From contig NZ_JNIM01000001.1 of assembly GCF_000702505.1 (NCBI RefSeq), forward strand, positions 4,340,001 to 4,404,000: DNA of 64,000 nt, in the 5' to 3' direction. The first letter of the stretch is position 1, and each line of letters opens with the position of its first letter. Source of the DNA: Thermogemmatispora carboxidivorans. Lineage in GTDB: Bacteria > Chloroflexota > Ktedonobacteria > Ktedonobacterales > Ktedonobacteraceae. The translations under genes were made by a program, and so were the position numbers. The notes below the pieces were generated by a model. The model did no database searches and had not been told where the DNA came from. It was given only the letters and a program-made list of their open reading frames with translations. Shown piece by piece: positions 16,967 through 25,109 of this stretch.

Positions 16967-17129
16967 CCAGAATCAGAGGCCAGGCTGGGCGCTACGCTGC
17001 ATCCAGAGAACTGCTCGCCAACCAGTGGGAGAGCTGCGCCGCACAGGCGCAGTCGCAGATTGCTTCATCTCACCACGCTGTGCTCCTTTCCTGTCTTGTA
17101 CAGGGGGATCGCTTCCCTAACGCAACGCA

Positions 17130-17169
17130 GCGGAGCCGTCTCATCCCCTAGGGGATGGGACGGCTCCGC
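17130..17169. terminator. 20-bp hairpin terminator between convergent genes
   Basis: Arms 17130-17149 and 17150-17169 are complementary along 20 bases with one T/G wobble and almost no loop. There is no poly-T, but the position between two gene ends fits bidirectional termination. Confidence 0.6.
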
Positions 17170-17215
17170 GTCCTCTGTACCTGTCCCCAGATGTGGTGAA
17201 ATTCTGCTGAAGAGA

Positions 17216-17282
17216 GCGGGGCTGGCGCTCCTCAGCCTTCGGACCGGGGCTCCGGGCCGAGGAGCGCCGCCAACACCCCCGC
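17216..17282. other. Nested stem-loop, possible structured RNA
   Basis: An outer helix GCGGGG (17216-17221) / CCCCCGC (17276-17282) encloses a perfect 10-base helix GGCGCTCCTC (17224-17233) / GAGGAGCGCC (17259-17268), with a GC-rich apical part. It could be the 3' structure of the GH15 mRNA, a second terminator, or a small RNA. No known RNA family was recognised. Confidence 0.4.
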
Positions 17283-17313
17283 GGGCAAGGACGACCCGAA
17301 GGAAGAAGCACAA

Positions 17314-20300
17314 TTAAGGAATGACTATGCCTTGTAAGATCACTGGCTGATGGCGCGTATAGTCCAGCTCGTCGCCCTGCTGCACACCGGCTGGGGTCAG
17401 GGTGTCCATGACCTTCGGCACCGTGCCCGGATCAACGGTGCAGTGCGGGTCGCTGCTGGCCGAGGCGCAGACGCCGAAGGTATAGGGGCCAGGCGTGCTG
17501 GTGAAGGCGCGCGCCTGATCCGGCTGAAAGCCATCCTGGCCCGCCAGGGTGACCGTGAAGCCCCAGCCGGGTCCGGGCTGACCAAGGCTGGCCTTTGGGA
17601 TGCTGAAGGTGATAAAGTGCGAGATGCTGTTTGCACTGATGCTGACGCTGCCCAGGGTCGTGCCCTGCGCGTCGATGTAGCGCTGCCCGAAGCCCTGGAC
17701 CTCGATGAGCCGGCTCCAGGCCGCCGTAGCGGCAATGGTATAGTTGCGCTGCGGGAAGGATGGCGCCGTCGAGGCGTCGCTGGGGGCGGCATTCGGATCG
17801 TGCACGTAGACATCGATGAGCTGGGCCCCAAGCGGGCTGCCAAAGGTCGGCGTCAGATCGCGCACCTTCAGCTTGAAGACAATGCTGTCGCCGCTGTCGA
17901 TGACGCGAAACTCCAGGATGTCGAAGGCCCCAGCGTGGAAATCAGCAGCGGTCGGGTAAGCGTAGTTGCCCGGTCCGTTGTCGTCTCCCGCAGGATCGCT
18001 GACGTCGAGCAGCACGGTGCCTGGCGTGTAGTCCCAGACGATGGTTTCTGTGGCATGGGCCGTGGCCCCCTGGGGACTGACAGCGACCACGGTGATGACG
18101 GTGGTGCCACCACTGATGGGCAGCTGGACGCTGAAAGTGCCGTCCGCCGCGGCGACCGTGCTCACGAGCGTTGTCTGGCTGTTGTTATCGGTATTGGTGC
18201 CAGCTACGTAGATCCTGTTGCCCGGGGCCGAGCTGCCGCGCACTGTTACCGGTGAGCCATCAACTGCCGTCAGGTCGCCGGGGGCGGCAATGCTCAGCGT
18301 GGTCTGGATCGGATGCTGTAGCACATAGCGGGCGTAGGTCGCGGCGGGTCGCTCCAGCAGGGTGTGAGCGCCCAGGTCGAGGAAGAGGCGCACAAAAGCC
18401 CCTTCGGCCCAGGTGAGCGGCGAGGCCGAGCCGGCGGGATGGCCATTCTGGAAGCCGATGGAGGCCACGGCCGGATCGGTACCGTAAGGCGAGGGGGCCA
18501 GATCAGGCAGCTCCCAGTCTTGTTCAGGGATGAGGCCCACGCCCGAGGCAAAGCGCTGCATGGTGGCCAGTAGCTCGCTCGCCATCGCCAGATTGCCATT
18601 GGCCAGAGCGTACTCGCCGCGCTCCTCGCTCAGCACCGGCCAGACATGACCCGTGCCGACGCCAGAGGGGGCCCAGGGATACCCATTGCTGGCAGCATCG
18701 CCGTAGCCGTCGCCGTTATAGCGATGCCAGCCCGGTCCGCTATTTGTCTGGCTCTTGATGGAGGCATCAACAACCGGCAGCGATTCGGCGATCACGGGAT
18801 CGCTGGCCGGCTTCAGTCCGAGGCGGACCAGCTCCAGGAAACCGGCGTCGATGACGCTGCGCTGATCGAGGGTCGGGCCCCCATTGCCCAGGTTATAGCT
18901 GACGGCTGCGTTGGGATCGCCGGTCTTCGACAGGCGGATATAGTAGGGATGATTGGCCAGCGGGCCAGTAGTGGTCACGGTCCAGCGCTCGAGGGAGCGC
19001 TGCCAGTCGTCGGCGACTCCCAGCCAGAGCCGCGCATTGGCCTCATCCCCATTGGCGTGGGCGATCTGGGCCGCTGCCACCAGACCGGCGATCTCGGCGG
19101 CGATCGTCGAGGGCGAGTAACCGCTCTGTTCTTCCCAGCGCTCCACACCGTAAGCCGGGCCGTGGCTCATCACAAAATAGGCCGCTGGCTTGATGTGATG
19201 CTGATAGAGATCGGCATTGGTCATCTGGAGCTGATAGGCCATCAAGGTTGGATAGCTGGCCTCATCGAGCTGGGTGCCGAAGGAATCGGGAGCAAGCTGA
19301 CCGTTGAGCAGGCTATTGCGCGGCATGGAGCCGTCGGGGCGCTGCTGACGGTAGAACAGGAAGGTGACGGCGTCGCGGGCCGTCTGCAGGTCGCCATCCA
19401 GGAGCAGGCCGGTCCAGGCTTCGTAGAGGTCGCGAGCGAAGACCTCGCGATAGGAGCCGAAGAAGAGATTGTTGGGATCACCGGCGGAGACAGCCTGTCC
19501 CCAGGGTGAAGCCAGGCTGGCAACGATGGCCCCGGGAAAAGTCTTGTCCTCGGAAGCCTTGATGACGTTGGCGCTCAGATAGTATTCACGCCGCAGCGCC
19601 TGCCATTGGGCGTCATCGAGACCCGGCAGACGCGGCGCTGCACGCAGCGCAGCATCATAGCGCAGCCAGCCGGCAGCATAGTCGGCACGCAGGCGCGCAA
19701 AGGGAAGACTCAGCGAGCTGCGCGCCGCCTGCAGGGCCGCCGTGCGCGTAGTGCCAAAGCCCAGGACGACCGTTAGCTCGGCTCCGTGACTCAAGTCCAG
19801 CTGGGCCGTCTGCACCACGTTGCCGTTGTCAGCTTCGTCGTAGATCTGCGTCAGGGCGTGAGTCTGCTCAAGCTGCACCAGGCCATCGCTGCCTGCCCCG
19901 AGGAAACCGTTACTCACCTGCAAGAAGGGTCGCGAGGCGGCGAGGGCCGCATAGACCGGCACAGCATAGCTGCGATTGGCGGCGTTACTATGGGTGTTGG
20001 TGTCGAAGGCCACTGGCAGCGGCTGGCCGGTCGAGGTATCGGTCAGGGCACTGTCAGCTCCGCCATTACCGGAGCCGCCGCCCCCATTGCCGTTGATCGT
20101 CGGATCGAAATACAGGTAGAGATGATAGTCGCTCAGGCTGCCAGCCAGGGGCGTAAAGCGCAGGTGCATCACCACGCTGTTGCGCGCCGGGTCCGTCAGA
20201 TAATCGGTCACGATGCGATAGCGACCGCTGCGAGCCGTCGTGATAACGCGACAGTCGAGGGCCGCCCCATCGAGCAGCTGCACGCTATAGGTGGTATCGC

Positions 20301-20700
20301 GTGTTTGCAGATCGGTAAAGGTCTGCCCATCGGTCACAATATATTGCAGGGCCTTGACATTGGTATTATCGATAGTGGGGAAATAGACATCGCTGAGCAC
20401 GCCGTCGGCCAGGGTAAACCAGACCTTTGAGGTGGTATTGCGGGCCGTGCCGACGCAGTCCTTGCGCGCCAGGTCGAAATAGGAGAGCGCGCCCGGCCCA
20501 TCGGCGGCTACACGATAGGGCTGGCGGACCTGGGCGCTGGCAGAGCCGCCAGGGAGGACCAGCAAGAGCGCACAGCAGAGTAGCGCGAGGATCAGGCGCG
20601 TCGGTGCCGGCTGCCTCAGCCAGGCATCATAGCCGGAACTGGCGTTCTGGCTCCTTCCATACATCAGACGCTGCATGCGTCGAACCTCTTTGGCAATCAT
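17314..20700 (-). CDS. Secreted GH15 glucodextranase/glucoamylase-like enzyme
   Basis: An exported 1128-residue glycoside hydrolase releasing glucose from the ends of alpha-glucans. The signal peptide is LILALLCCALLLVLPGGSAS, ending near residue 57. An N-terminal super-beta-sandwich (about 60-330) precedes the (alpha/alpha)6 barrel. The two GH15 acids lie in VERWEEQSGYSPS (near residue 520) and GLIPEQDWELPD (near 724). Residues about 800-893 resemble the Ig-like glucodextranase B domain (GSPVTVRGSSAPGNRIYVAG), and the rest matches the glucodextranase C-terminal binding module (VLLDVSDPAGDDNGPGNYAY). This four-part layout is that of Arthrobacter glucodextranase. The ATG at 20700 is chosen because GAAGG lies 11 bases upstream; GTG 20712 is possible. 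It stands alone. Confidence 0.93.
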   Translation of the reverse strand: MIAKEVRRMQRLMYGRSQNASSGYDAWLRQPAPTRLILALLCCALLLVLPGGSASAQVRQPYRVAADGPGALSYFDLARKDCVGTARNTTSKVWFTLADGVLSDVYFPTIDNTNVKALQYIVTDGQTFTDLQTRDTTYSVQLLDGAALDCRVITTARSGRYRIVTDYLTDPARNSVVMHLRFTPLAGSLSDYHLYLYFDPTINGNGGGGSGNGGADSALTDTSTGQPLPVAFDTNTHSNAANRSYAVPVYAALAASRPFLQVSNGFLGAGSDGLVQLEQTHALTQIYDEADNGNVVQTAQLDLSHGAELTVVLGFGTTRTAALQAARSSLSLPFARLRADYAAGWLRYDAALRAAPRLPGLDDAQWQALRREYYLSANVIKASEDKTFPGAIVASLASPWGQAVSAGDPNNLFFGSYREVFARDLYEAWTGLLLDGDLQTARDAVTFLFYRQQRPDGSMPRNSLLNGQLAPDSFGTQLDEASYPTLMAYQLQMTNADLYQHHIKPAAYFVMSHGPAYGVERWEEQSGYSPSTIAAEIAGLVAAAQIAHANGDEANARLWLGVADDWQRSLERWTVTTTGPLANHPYYIRLSKTGDPNAAVSYNLGNGGPTLDQRSVIDAGFLELVRLGLKPASDPVIAESLPVVDASIKSQTNSGPGWHRYNGDGYGDAASNGYPWAPSGVGTGHVWPVLSEERGEYALANGNLAMASELLATMQRFASGVGLIPEQDWELPDLAPSPYGTDPAVASIGFQNGHPAGSASPLTWAEGAFVRLFLDLGAHTLLERPAATYARYVLQHPIQTTLSIAAPGDLTAVDGSPVTVRGSSAPGNRIYVAGTNTDNNSQTTLVSTVAAADGTFSVQLPISGGTTVITVVAVSPQGATAHATETIVWDYTPGTVLLDVSDPAGDDNGPGNYAYPTAADFHAGAFDILEFRVIDSGDSIVFKLKVRDLTPTFGSPLGAQLIDVYVHDPNAAPSDASTAPSFPQRNYTIAATAAWSRLIEVQGFGQRYIDAQGTTLGSVSISANSISHFITFSIPKASLGQPGPGWGFTVTLAGQDGFQPDQARAFTSTPGPYTFGVCASASSDPHCTVDPGTVPKVMDTLTPAGVQQGDELDYTRHQPVILQGIVIP

Positions 20701-20847
20701 AGCAGCTTTCACCTTCTAGCGGAGGCGGGAGCTGCACCATCCAGGTGCCTCTCTCTCCTCCTGGCCGTTCTTTCCTCTGCCCTTTCCTTCCCTGCTCCCC
20801 ACTGAGGCAGTTTTCTGCTGGAAAGACATAGTTGCAAGAATCATGCC

Positions 20848-20902
20848 CATTTCTGTGCTACACACAGCACACAAATGGAGCGGCCTGGAGGGCAGGCCGC
20901 TC
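20848..20902. repeat. Two adjacent inverted repeats
   Basis: The first is CATTTCTGTGCT (20848-20859) with AGCACACAAATG (20866-20877), 12-base arms with one mismatch and a 6-base gap, an operator-like shape. The second follows at once: GAGCGGCCT (20878-20886) and AGGCCGCTC (20894-20902), a perfect 9-base stem with a 7-base loop. Confidence 0.6.
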
Positions 20903-21044
20903 TCTGACAGTGCAACCTACCAGCCGGGCTACGGACGCTCTGACGCCACTGGCTCTCAAGACAGTTTTTTCATGCTTATTACTTCTTACTACAAATATTC
21001 TTCATCCCAACAATAACTAGATAAAAATACTTATATTCTATTCA

Positions 21045-21073
21045 TTGACAATTGCCAATATACCGAACATATA
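21045..21073 (+). promoter_or_regulatory. Probable promoter of the first Pro/Thr-linker membrane gene
   Basis: TTGACA (21045-21050), a 17-base spacer and CATATA (21068-21073) in a strongly AT-rich stretch point at the gene starting at 21155. The -10 box is imperfect; TATATA two bases later is an alternative. Confidence 0.55.
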
Positions 21074-21154
21074 TATGTTTGTCACCGTTGTGCTAGGCAG
21101 AGCGAATGGTAGAGGAATTGTCGCGCAAGCATTTCCGCGGAGAGGAGAACAAGT

Positions 21155-22327
21155 ATGCAATCGTGGCCGACGGCAGGAGCAGCGTATCCGCCGGAGGGAT
21201 CTGGCGCGACGGGGCACACTCTCTGGCAGCAGCTGCCGCAGCGAGGCGGGTGGCTACTGCTGCTCAACGTGCTGTACGGGCTGGCCGCCCTGCTGGCTCT
21301 AGTGGCGAGCCTGGTCAGTGTCACCCTGGGCCGAGAGGCCAGCCTCAGCATTATTCTTTTTGGCCTCCTGAGTCTACTCCTTTTTCTGCTTGTGAACATC
21401 CTGATACTAGTCACCGATGGCCCCCGTTTCTGGAGTTTAGGAGGAGAATCAGCGTGGACAGCCCGCAGTTGGGACCGCAGGCTGCTGACAGGAGCGCTCT
21501 ATCTGCTCCTCGCGATCATGCCTCTGGTCTATCTGCGTCAGGCCACACGCCGCTACCTTGAGGCAGACGAAGCCACCCAGGGGAGAGCGCAGCTACAAAT
21601 CTGGCGTGGCTGGGGAGCGAGGCAGCGTCTGGCCTTTGGTGTCGGAGGAAGCATCTTGCTACTCATCTGCGCCCTCTGCTCCTGCCTGGCGGGCATGCTG
21701 AGTCAGAGCCTCATCCAGGCAAGCATGCCCTCGGCCTCGCCTACGGTCTCGTCGGAGAACCGCGCCGTCTCCCTGGCAGCTTCGCCGACTGCTGGCAGCA
21801 CTGTCACCGTCAGCAGCGCGACCCCGACCCCAACAACAGCACGCAAGCCGGGCGCGACCGTTGCTCCGACTCGTGCGCCAACGCCTACGCCCAAACCGAC
21901 CCCAACCCCCACACCTACACCATCGCCTACCCCTACGCCTACACCATCACCTACCCCTACGCCTACACCTACACCTACACCATCGCCCTCACCTACTCCT
22001 TCACCTGTACCCACTGAGGCACCGACACCGACGCCTACACCGACGCCTACACCATCACCTACACCCGCGCCTACCGAGGCACCGACGCCCACCCCCTGCC
22101 CTGGCGTCAACTGTAATCCCTGGGGCTACAACTTCGACCCCACCAATGGGAGCCTCATCTACTCGCCTCCCGCCGATTTTTGCAGCTACTTTGACTGCAT
22201 CTCCAGCTTCTGGAAAGGCAAAGGCTATGTCGTTGAATGCAACGACGGCATGTACAGCAAATCGGGTGGTCTCCCAGGGGTCTGCTCCGATCACGGCGGC
22301 GTCTGGCGCCCCCTCTACGCCCATTAA
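21155..22327 (+). CDS. Membrane protein with Pro/Thr linker and Cys-rich DUF3761-like tail (paralogue 1)
   Basis: A 390-residue protein of unknown function. Four predicted transmembrane segments occur at about residues 33-60, 65-87, 110-128 and 160-180. A long low-complexity linker of alternating Pro and Thr (about 215-325) is encoded by an 11-12 base CACCTAC-like minisatellite. The last 75 residues begin [13 protein letters not shown], contain [12 protein letters not shown] and end [16 protein letters not shown]. The ending [12 protein letters not shown]...CSDHGGV resembles DUF3761, a small Cys domain often seen in exported proteins. The topology suggests an anchor, a rigid stalk and an exposed disulfide-bonded head; this is inference. 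AGGAGA precedes the ATG. A strong terminator follows and a tandem paralogue lies 315 bases downstream. Confidence 0.85.
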   Translation: MQSWPTAGAAYPPEGSGATGHTLWQQLPQRGGWLLLLNVLYGLAALLALVASLVSVTLGREASLSIILFGLLSLLLFLLVNILILVTDGPRFWSLGGESAWTARSWDRRLLTGALYLLLAIMPLVYLRQATRRYLEADEATQGRAQLQIWRGWGARQRLAFGVGGSILLLICALCSCLAGMLSQSLIQASMPSASPTVSSENRAVSLAASPTAGSTVTVSSATPTPTTARKPGATVAPTRAPTPTPKPTPTPTPTPSPTPTPTPSPTPTPTPTPTPSPSPTPSPVPTEAPTPTPTPTPTPSPTPAPTEAPTPTPCPGVNCNPWGYNFDPTNGSLIYSPPADFCSYFDCISSFWKGKGYVVECNDGMYSKSGGLPGVCSDHGGVWRPLYAH

Positions 22328-22642
22328 AGGGTCAGGGATAGACGCAGCGATCTCCTCCGGAGCCCTCGAAGCCGGCGGCTAGCGTGGCATAGCCGTCGGC
22401 TTTTTCTACTGACAAGGCTGCCGCTCCTCCAGATAGCGAGAGCCTGCTCTCCATCAGCCCGCAGACCACTCGCCGGGCAGCCGCTGGCAGGGCTGCCTGT
22501 AAAGCCAGTATAGGCCCAGTTTCCGTTTTTCTCGAACAGGTTAAGATCTATATATTGAAATTCAATAGATTTATATGACAGAATATTACTCCCCCGAGAA
22601 AGCAAGGGAGCATATTCACTGTAAAGCGAGGAGAAAGGCAGT
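22328..22642. other. Spacer between the tandem paralogues
   Basis: The spacer holds the terminator at 22371-22405, then an AT-rich promoter-like stretch with a palindrome TATTGAAATTCAATA near 22552-22566. No clean -35/-10 pair could be fixed. No gene is seen. Confidence 0.5.
22371..22405 (+). terminator. Intrinsic terminator after paralogue 1
   Basis: GCCGGCGGCTA (22371-22381) pairs with TAGCCGTCGGC (22390-22400) with one wobble, an 8-base loop and TTTTT directly after. It separates the two paralogous genes into independent transcripts. Confidence 0.85.
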
Positions 22643-23641
22643 ATGGAACCACCAGCCGAAGCGACCCCTGTAGTTCCTGGTAGCCCTGGAGGCCGGCGCA
22701 GAGTACTATTATTGATCGCTTTACTATTTTCCTATTTCTTTCTTCTCTTTCTCTTTTTCATCGATGGTGGGATTACTAGCGACGTTAGTGCTTCCGGCAC
22801 AGTCACTGGTCTGGGGCCTTTAGAAGTCATTGAAACGCTTTTGCTGCTGCTAATGCTGTTCACGCTCATCATCAGCGAGGGTCGTCGTCTGTTGAGCCTG
22901 GAGGGGCGGCTCAACTGGAAGCGGCTGAGCCGTTTTCAAAAGGTGCTCCTGGTGCTGGGGTATCTCAGCACCAGCATTGTGCCGATCTACCTCGTCCTGG
23001 CCCTGCGGTCGCAGCTGCGGCGTCAACAGCAAAGCCTGGGTCAGTTCCTGTGGAGCGAGTGGCAGCGCTATCGTCAGCGCTCACAACGCAGCCAGCTCGC
23101 GTTAGTGCTGGGCTGCATCTCGCTTGTCCTTGTCTGCTCTTTCTGCACGAGTGCGGCAGTGTTTAGCGAGCGTCAGGCCCTGCTTGCCAGCCTCACGCCC
23201 ACAGTGGCCAGCGCTGGCCAGGGTGCCGCGCTCGCCCAGCAGCCAGCCGTCAGCGCAGTGGTCTATGGCACCCAGCTTCCCCAGGCAACGCGCCAGGCAG
23301 CCACTCCTACGGCAACGCGGGCGCTGTCGCCGACGCCCAGTCCCACACCGACACCGCGCCCTCAGCCGACACCGACGCCCAGGCCGAAGCCGACGCCCAC
23401 TCCGACCCCTATTCCCTGCCCTGGCGTCAACTGCAATCCCTGGGGCTACAACTTCGAGCCGGGGGCCTTGATCTACTCGCCCCCAGCCAGCTTCTGCGCT
23501 TACTTTTCCTGCATCGGCAATTTCTGGAATGGCAGGGGCTATGTCGTTGAATGCAACGACGGCATGTACAGCAAATCGGGCGGCATCCGCGGCGCCTGCT
23601 CCTATCACGGTGGCGTCTGGCGCCCGCTCTACGCCCACTAG
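22643..23641 (+). CDS. Membrane protein with Pro/Thr linker and Cys-rich DUF3761-like tail (paralogue 2)
   Basis: A 332-residue tandem paralogue of the preceding gene. Hydrophobic segments lie at about residues 20-38, 52-75, 95-115 and 150-175. A shorter Pro/Thr/Lys/Arg linker (about 220-255) leads to the same head: [25 protein letters not shown], then [16 protein letters not shown] and [14 protein letters not shown] at the end. The heads are nearly identical while membrane parts and linkers have diverged, which suggests duplication with selection on the exposed domain. The ribosome-binding site is GAGGAGAAAG. Its own AT-rich upstream region and the terminator before it suggest separate regulation from paralogue 1. 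Function unknown. Confidence 0.85.
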   Translation: MEPPAEATPVVPGSPGGRRRVLLLIALLFSYFFLLFLFFIDGGITSDVSASGTVTGLGPLEVIETLLLLLMLFTLIISEGRRLLSLEGRLNWKRLSRFQKVLLVLGYLSTSIVPIYLVLALRSQLRRQQQSLGQFLWSEWQRYRQRSQRSQLALVLGCISLVLVCSFCTSAAVFSERQALLASLTPTVASAGQGAALAQQPAVSAVVYGTQLPQATRQAATPTATRALSPTPSPTPTPRPQPTPTPRPKPTPTPTPIPCPGVNCNPWGYNFEPGALIYSPPASFCAYFSCIGNFWNGRGYVVECNDGMYSKSGGIRGACSYHGGVWRPLYAH

Positions 23642-23696
23642 GCTGCCGGGTCGCTCGTCCGCTGCGTCGCGTTGGCAGGCTGGGGCTGGCTCAGCC

Positions 23697-24668
23697 TCAG
23701 TCGCCAACGCGGCAGCTCTCTGCTGTGCTGGTTGCCACCGTCGTGGCCGTCTCGGGTGTGGAGGAAAGCCGCTGCTCCCCCCCGGGGGTAGGAAACTTGC
23801 CGCGCGTATTCACCAGCAAGACCCCCACAATGACTATCAGTCCTCCGAGCAATTCGAGCAGTGTGGGAGCCTCGTGCAGCCAGAGCCAGGAGATTGCCAG
23901 GGCCAGGAGCGGGGAAATATTGAGAAAGCTGGTGGCCAGCGAGGCTGGCAGGCGAGCCAGAGTGAAGGCCCAGGTACCGTAAGCGATGGCCGCTGGGAAG
24001 AGGCCCAGATAGACCACTGCCAGCGTCGCCGCCGGCGTGGCCTGGGGCCAATCGTGCAACAAGGCCGGTGCAAAGGGCAGCATAAAGAGCGTTCCAGCCC
24101 ACATCGTGTAGGCCGTCATCTCGCTGCTGCTGTAGCGCTGCATGTAGCGTTTCTGAACGATGAAGTAGACGCTTTCGCAGAGCGAGGCGAGCAGCACCAG
24201 TAGAGCGCCGGGAGTGAAATGGAGGCCCTCCTTGCCGCCCAGCGAGATAATGGTGACGCCTGCGACGCTGATGGCGATTCCCAGCCAGCCCCAGAGCGTC
24301 AGGCGTTCGCGCAGTACGAGCAGGGCTAGCAAGGCCGTGAAGCAGGGGACCGAGGCTACCAGGAAGCTGGCCGTGCCGGCGTTGACGGTCAGCTCACCGA
24401 AGGTCAGGCCAGCGTGGTAACCGGTGATGCCTATCAGGCCGAGCACAAGCAGGCCGGGCAGGTCACGCCAGGCCGGCAGGCGCATGCGCGTGAGCAGGGC
24501 ATAGAGTGCCAGGGCCAGCGAGGCGACGAGAAAACGCAGCAGGATGAGGGCACCGGGCGAGTAGCTCTGCAGACCTGCGCGAATGCCAGCGAAGGCTGAA
24601 GCCCACAGCAGCAGAGTGACGATCAGCGAGAGGGCGGCGCGGGCATCGCCTGGTTTAGTCGAATGCAT
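23697..24668 (-). CDS. EamA/DMT-family transporter
   Basis: A 323-residue drug/metabolite transporter with ten predicted helices arranged as two EamA repeats. The first repeat starts LLLWASAFAGIRAGLQSYSP and ends with the helix around SVAGVTIISLGG. The second starts ALLVLLASLCESVYFIVQKR and ends LLGGLIVIVGVLLVNTRG. Members export amino acids, purines or other metabolites; the substrate is not readable. The start at 24668 is chosen because GAGGT lies 8 bases upstream and the first helix then begins near residue 14; a longer upstream frame to 24773 has no site. A hydrophilic Thr/Ser tail of about 35 residues ends the protein. Its end lies close to the end of the convergent paralogue 2. Confidence 0.92.
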   Translation of the reverse strand: MHSTKPGDARAALSLIVTLLLWASAFAGIRAGLQSYSPGALILLRFLVASLALALYALLTRMRLPAWRDLPGLLVLGLIGITGYHAGLTFGELTVNAGTASFLVASVPCFTALLALLVLRERLTLWGWLGIAISVAGVTIISLGGKEGLHFTPGALLVLLASLCESVYFIVQKRYMQRYSSSEMTAYTMWAGTLFMLPFAPALLHDWPQATPAATLAVVYLGLFPAAIAYGTWAFTLARLPASLATSFLNISPLLALAISWLWLHEAPTLLELLGGLIVIVGVLLVNTRGKFPTPGGEQRLSSTPETATTVATSTAESCRVGD

Positions 24669-25109
24669 CGTTGCAACCTCTATTCTCAATACCAATAGCG
24701 GTAAGTGTAACCCAGGCACGCGCTCCTTTTCACCAGCCAGGCGCCAAAGAGGAGGCCGGCCAATGCCGCTCATACTGAGTGCAGCAGTGGGAATGAGAGG
24801 GCTGGCCAGGCTGAAGTTGGTTTTTGTTCATACTTTGCAGTGGGTTGAGCAGCAAGCAGCAGCGCTCATGGCGATGGGCATCGCTTGCTGAAGTGCTAGC
24901 AGCTCTGCGCAAGTGCGGTAATCCATTTGCACAATCTCTGCGTATCCTTCTCACGAGGCGGAAGCGGGTGGCCAGGGAATGCTTTGCCGCTCTGGTTTCT
25001 CAGCAGTGACGGCCCCATCCCGGTTCGGTGAACGGGCGCACGCCGTTCCCCTTCCTGACCATCGCGCGCCGCCTTGCTGTTGGAGAAGCCCGGCCCAAGA
25101 GCCAATGGG
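24669..25109. other. Spacer upstream of the EamA gene
   Basis: There are 441 bases without a supported gene between two minus-strand genes. A small stem GCGAT-gggc-ATCGC near 24874-24887, within AGCAAGC...GCTTGCT arms, is the only structure noticed. Open frames here lack ribosome-binding sites. Confidence 0.4.

Larger units (their letters stand above)
16967..17313. other. Convergent spacer with two strong secondary structures
   Basis: No gene is seen. This 347-base region between the convergent GerMN and GH15 genes holds a terminator hairpin (17130-17169) and a nested stem-loop (17216-17282). Between them CAGATGTGGTGAAATT (17188-17203) recurs at 29871-29886. Confidence 0.6.
20701..21154. other. 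Divergent regulatory spacer
   Basis: This spacer lies between the GH15 gene and the first Pro/Thr-linker membrane gene. It carries two adjacent stem-loops (20848-20902) and an AT-rich promoter region (20960-21080). No credible gene is seen; short open frames here lack ribosome-binding sites. Confidence 0.5.

Noticed and set aside
16967-17313. Possible insertion-sequence end or TnpB guide RNA at the nested stem-loop
   Set aside because: No transposase or TnpB fragment, no target duplication and only one shared 16-mer; kept only as a weak finding.
17350-18255. 301-codon plus-strand frame opposite the GH15 gene
   Set aside because: It is antisense to clear glucodextranase C-terminal domains; no independent signals.
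21880-22090. Repetitive CACCTAC-like units suggestive of a satellite or CRISPR-like array
   Set aside because: The units have no spacers and are in frame, encoding the Pro/Thr linker of a membrane protein; they are coding minisatellite.
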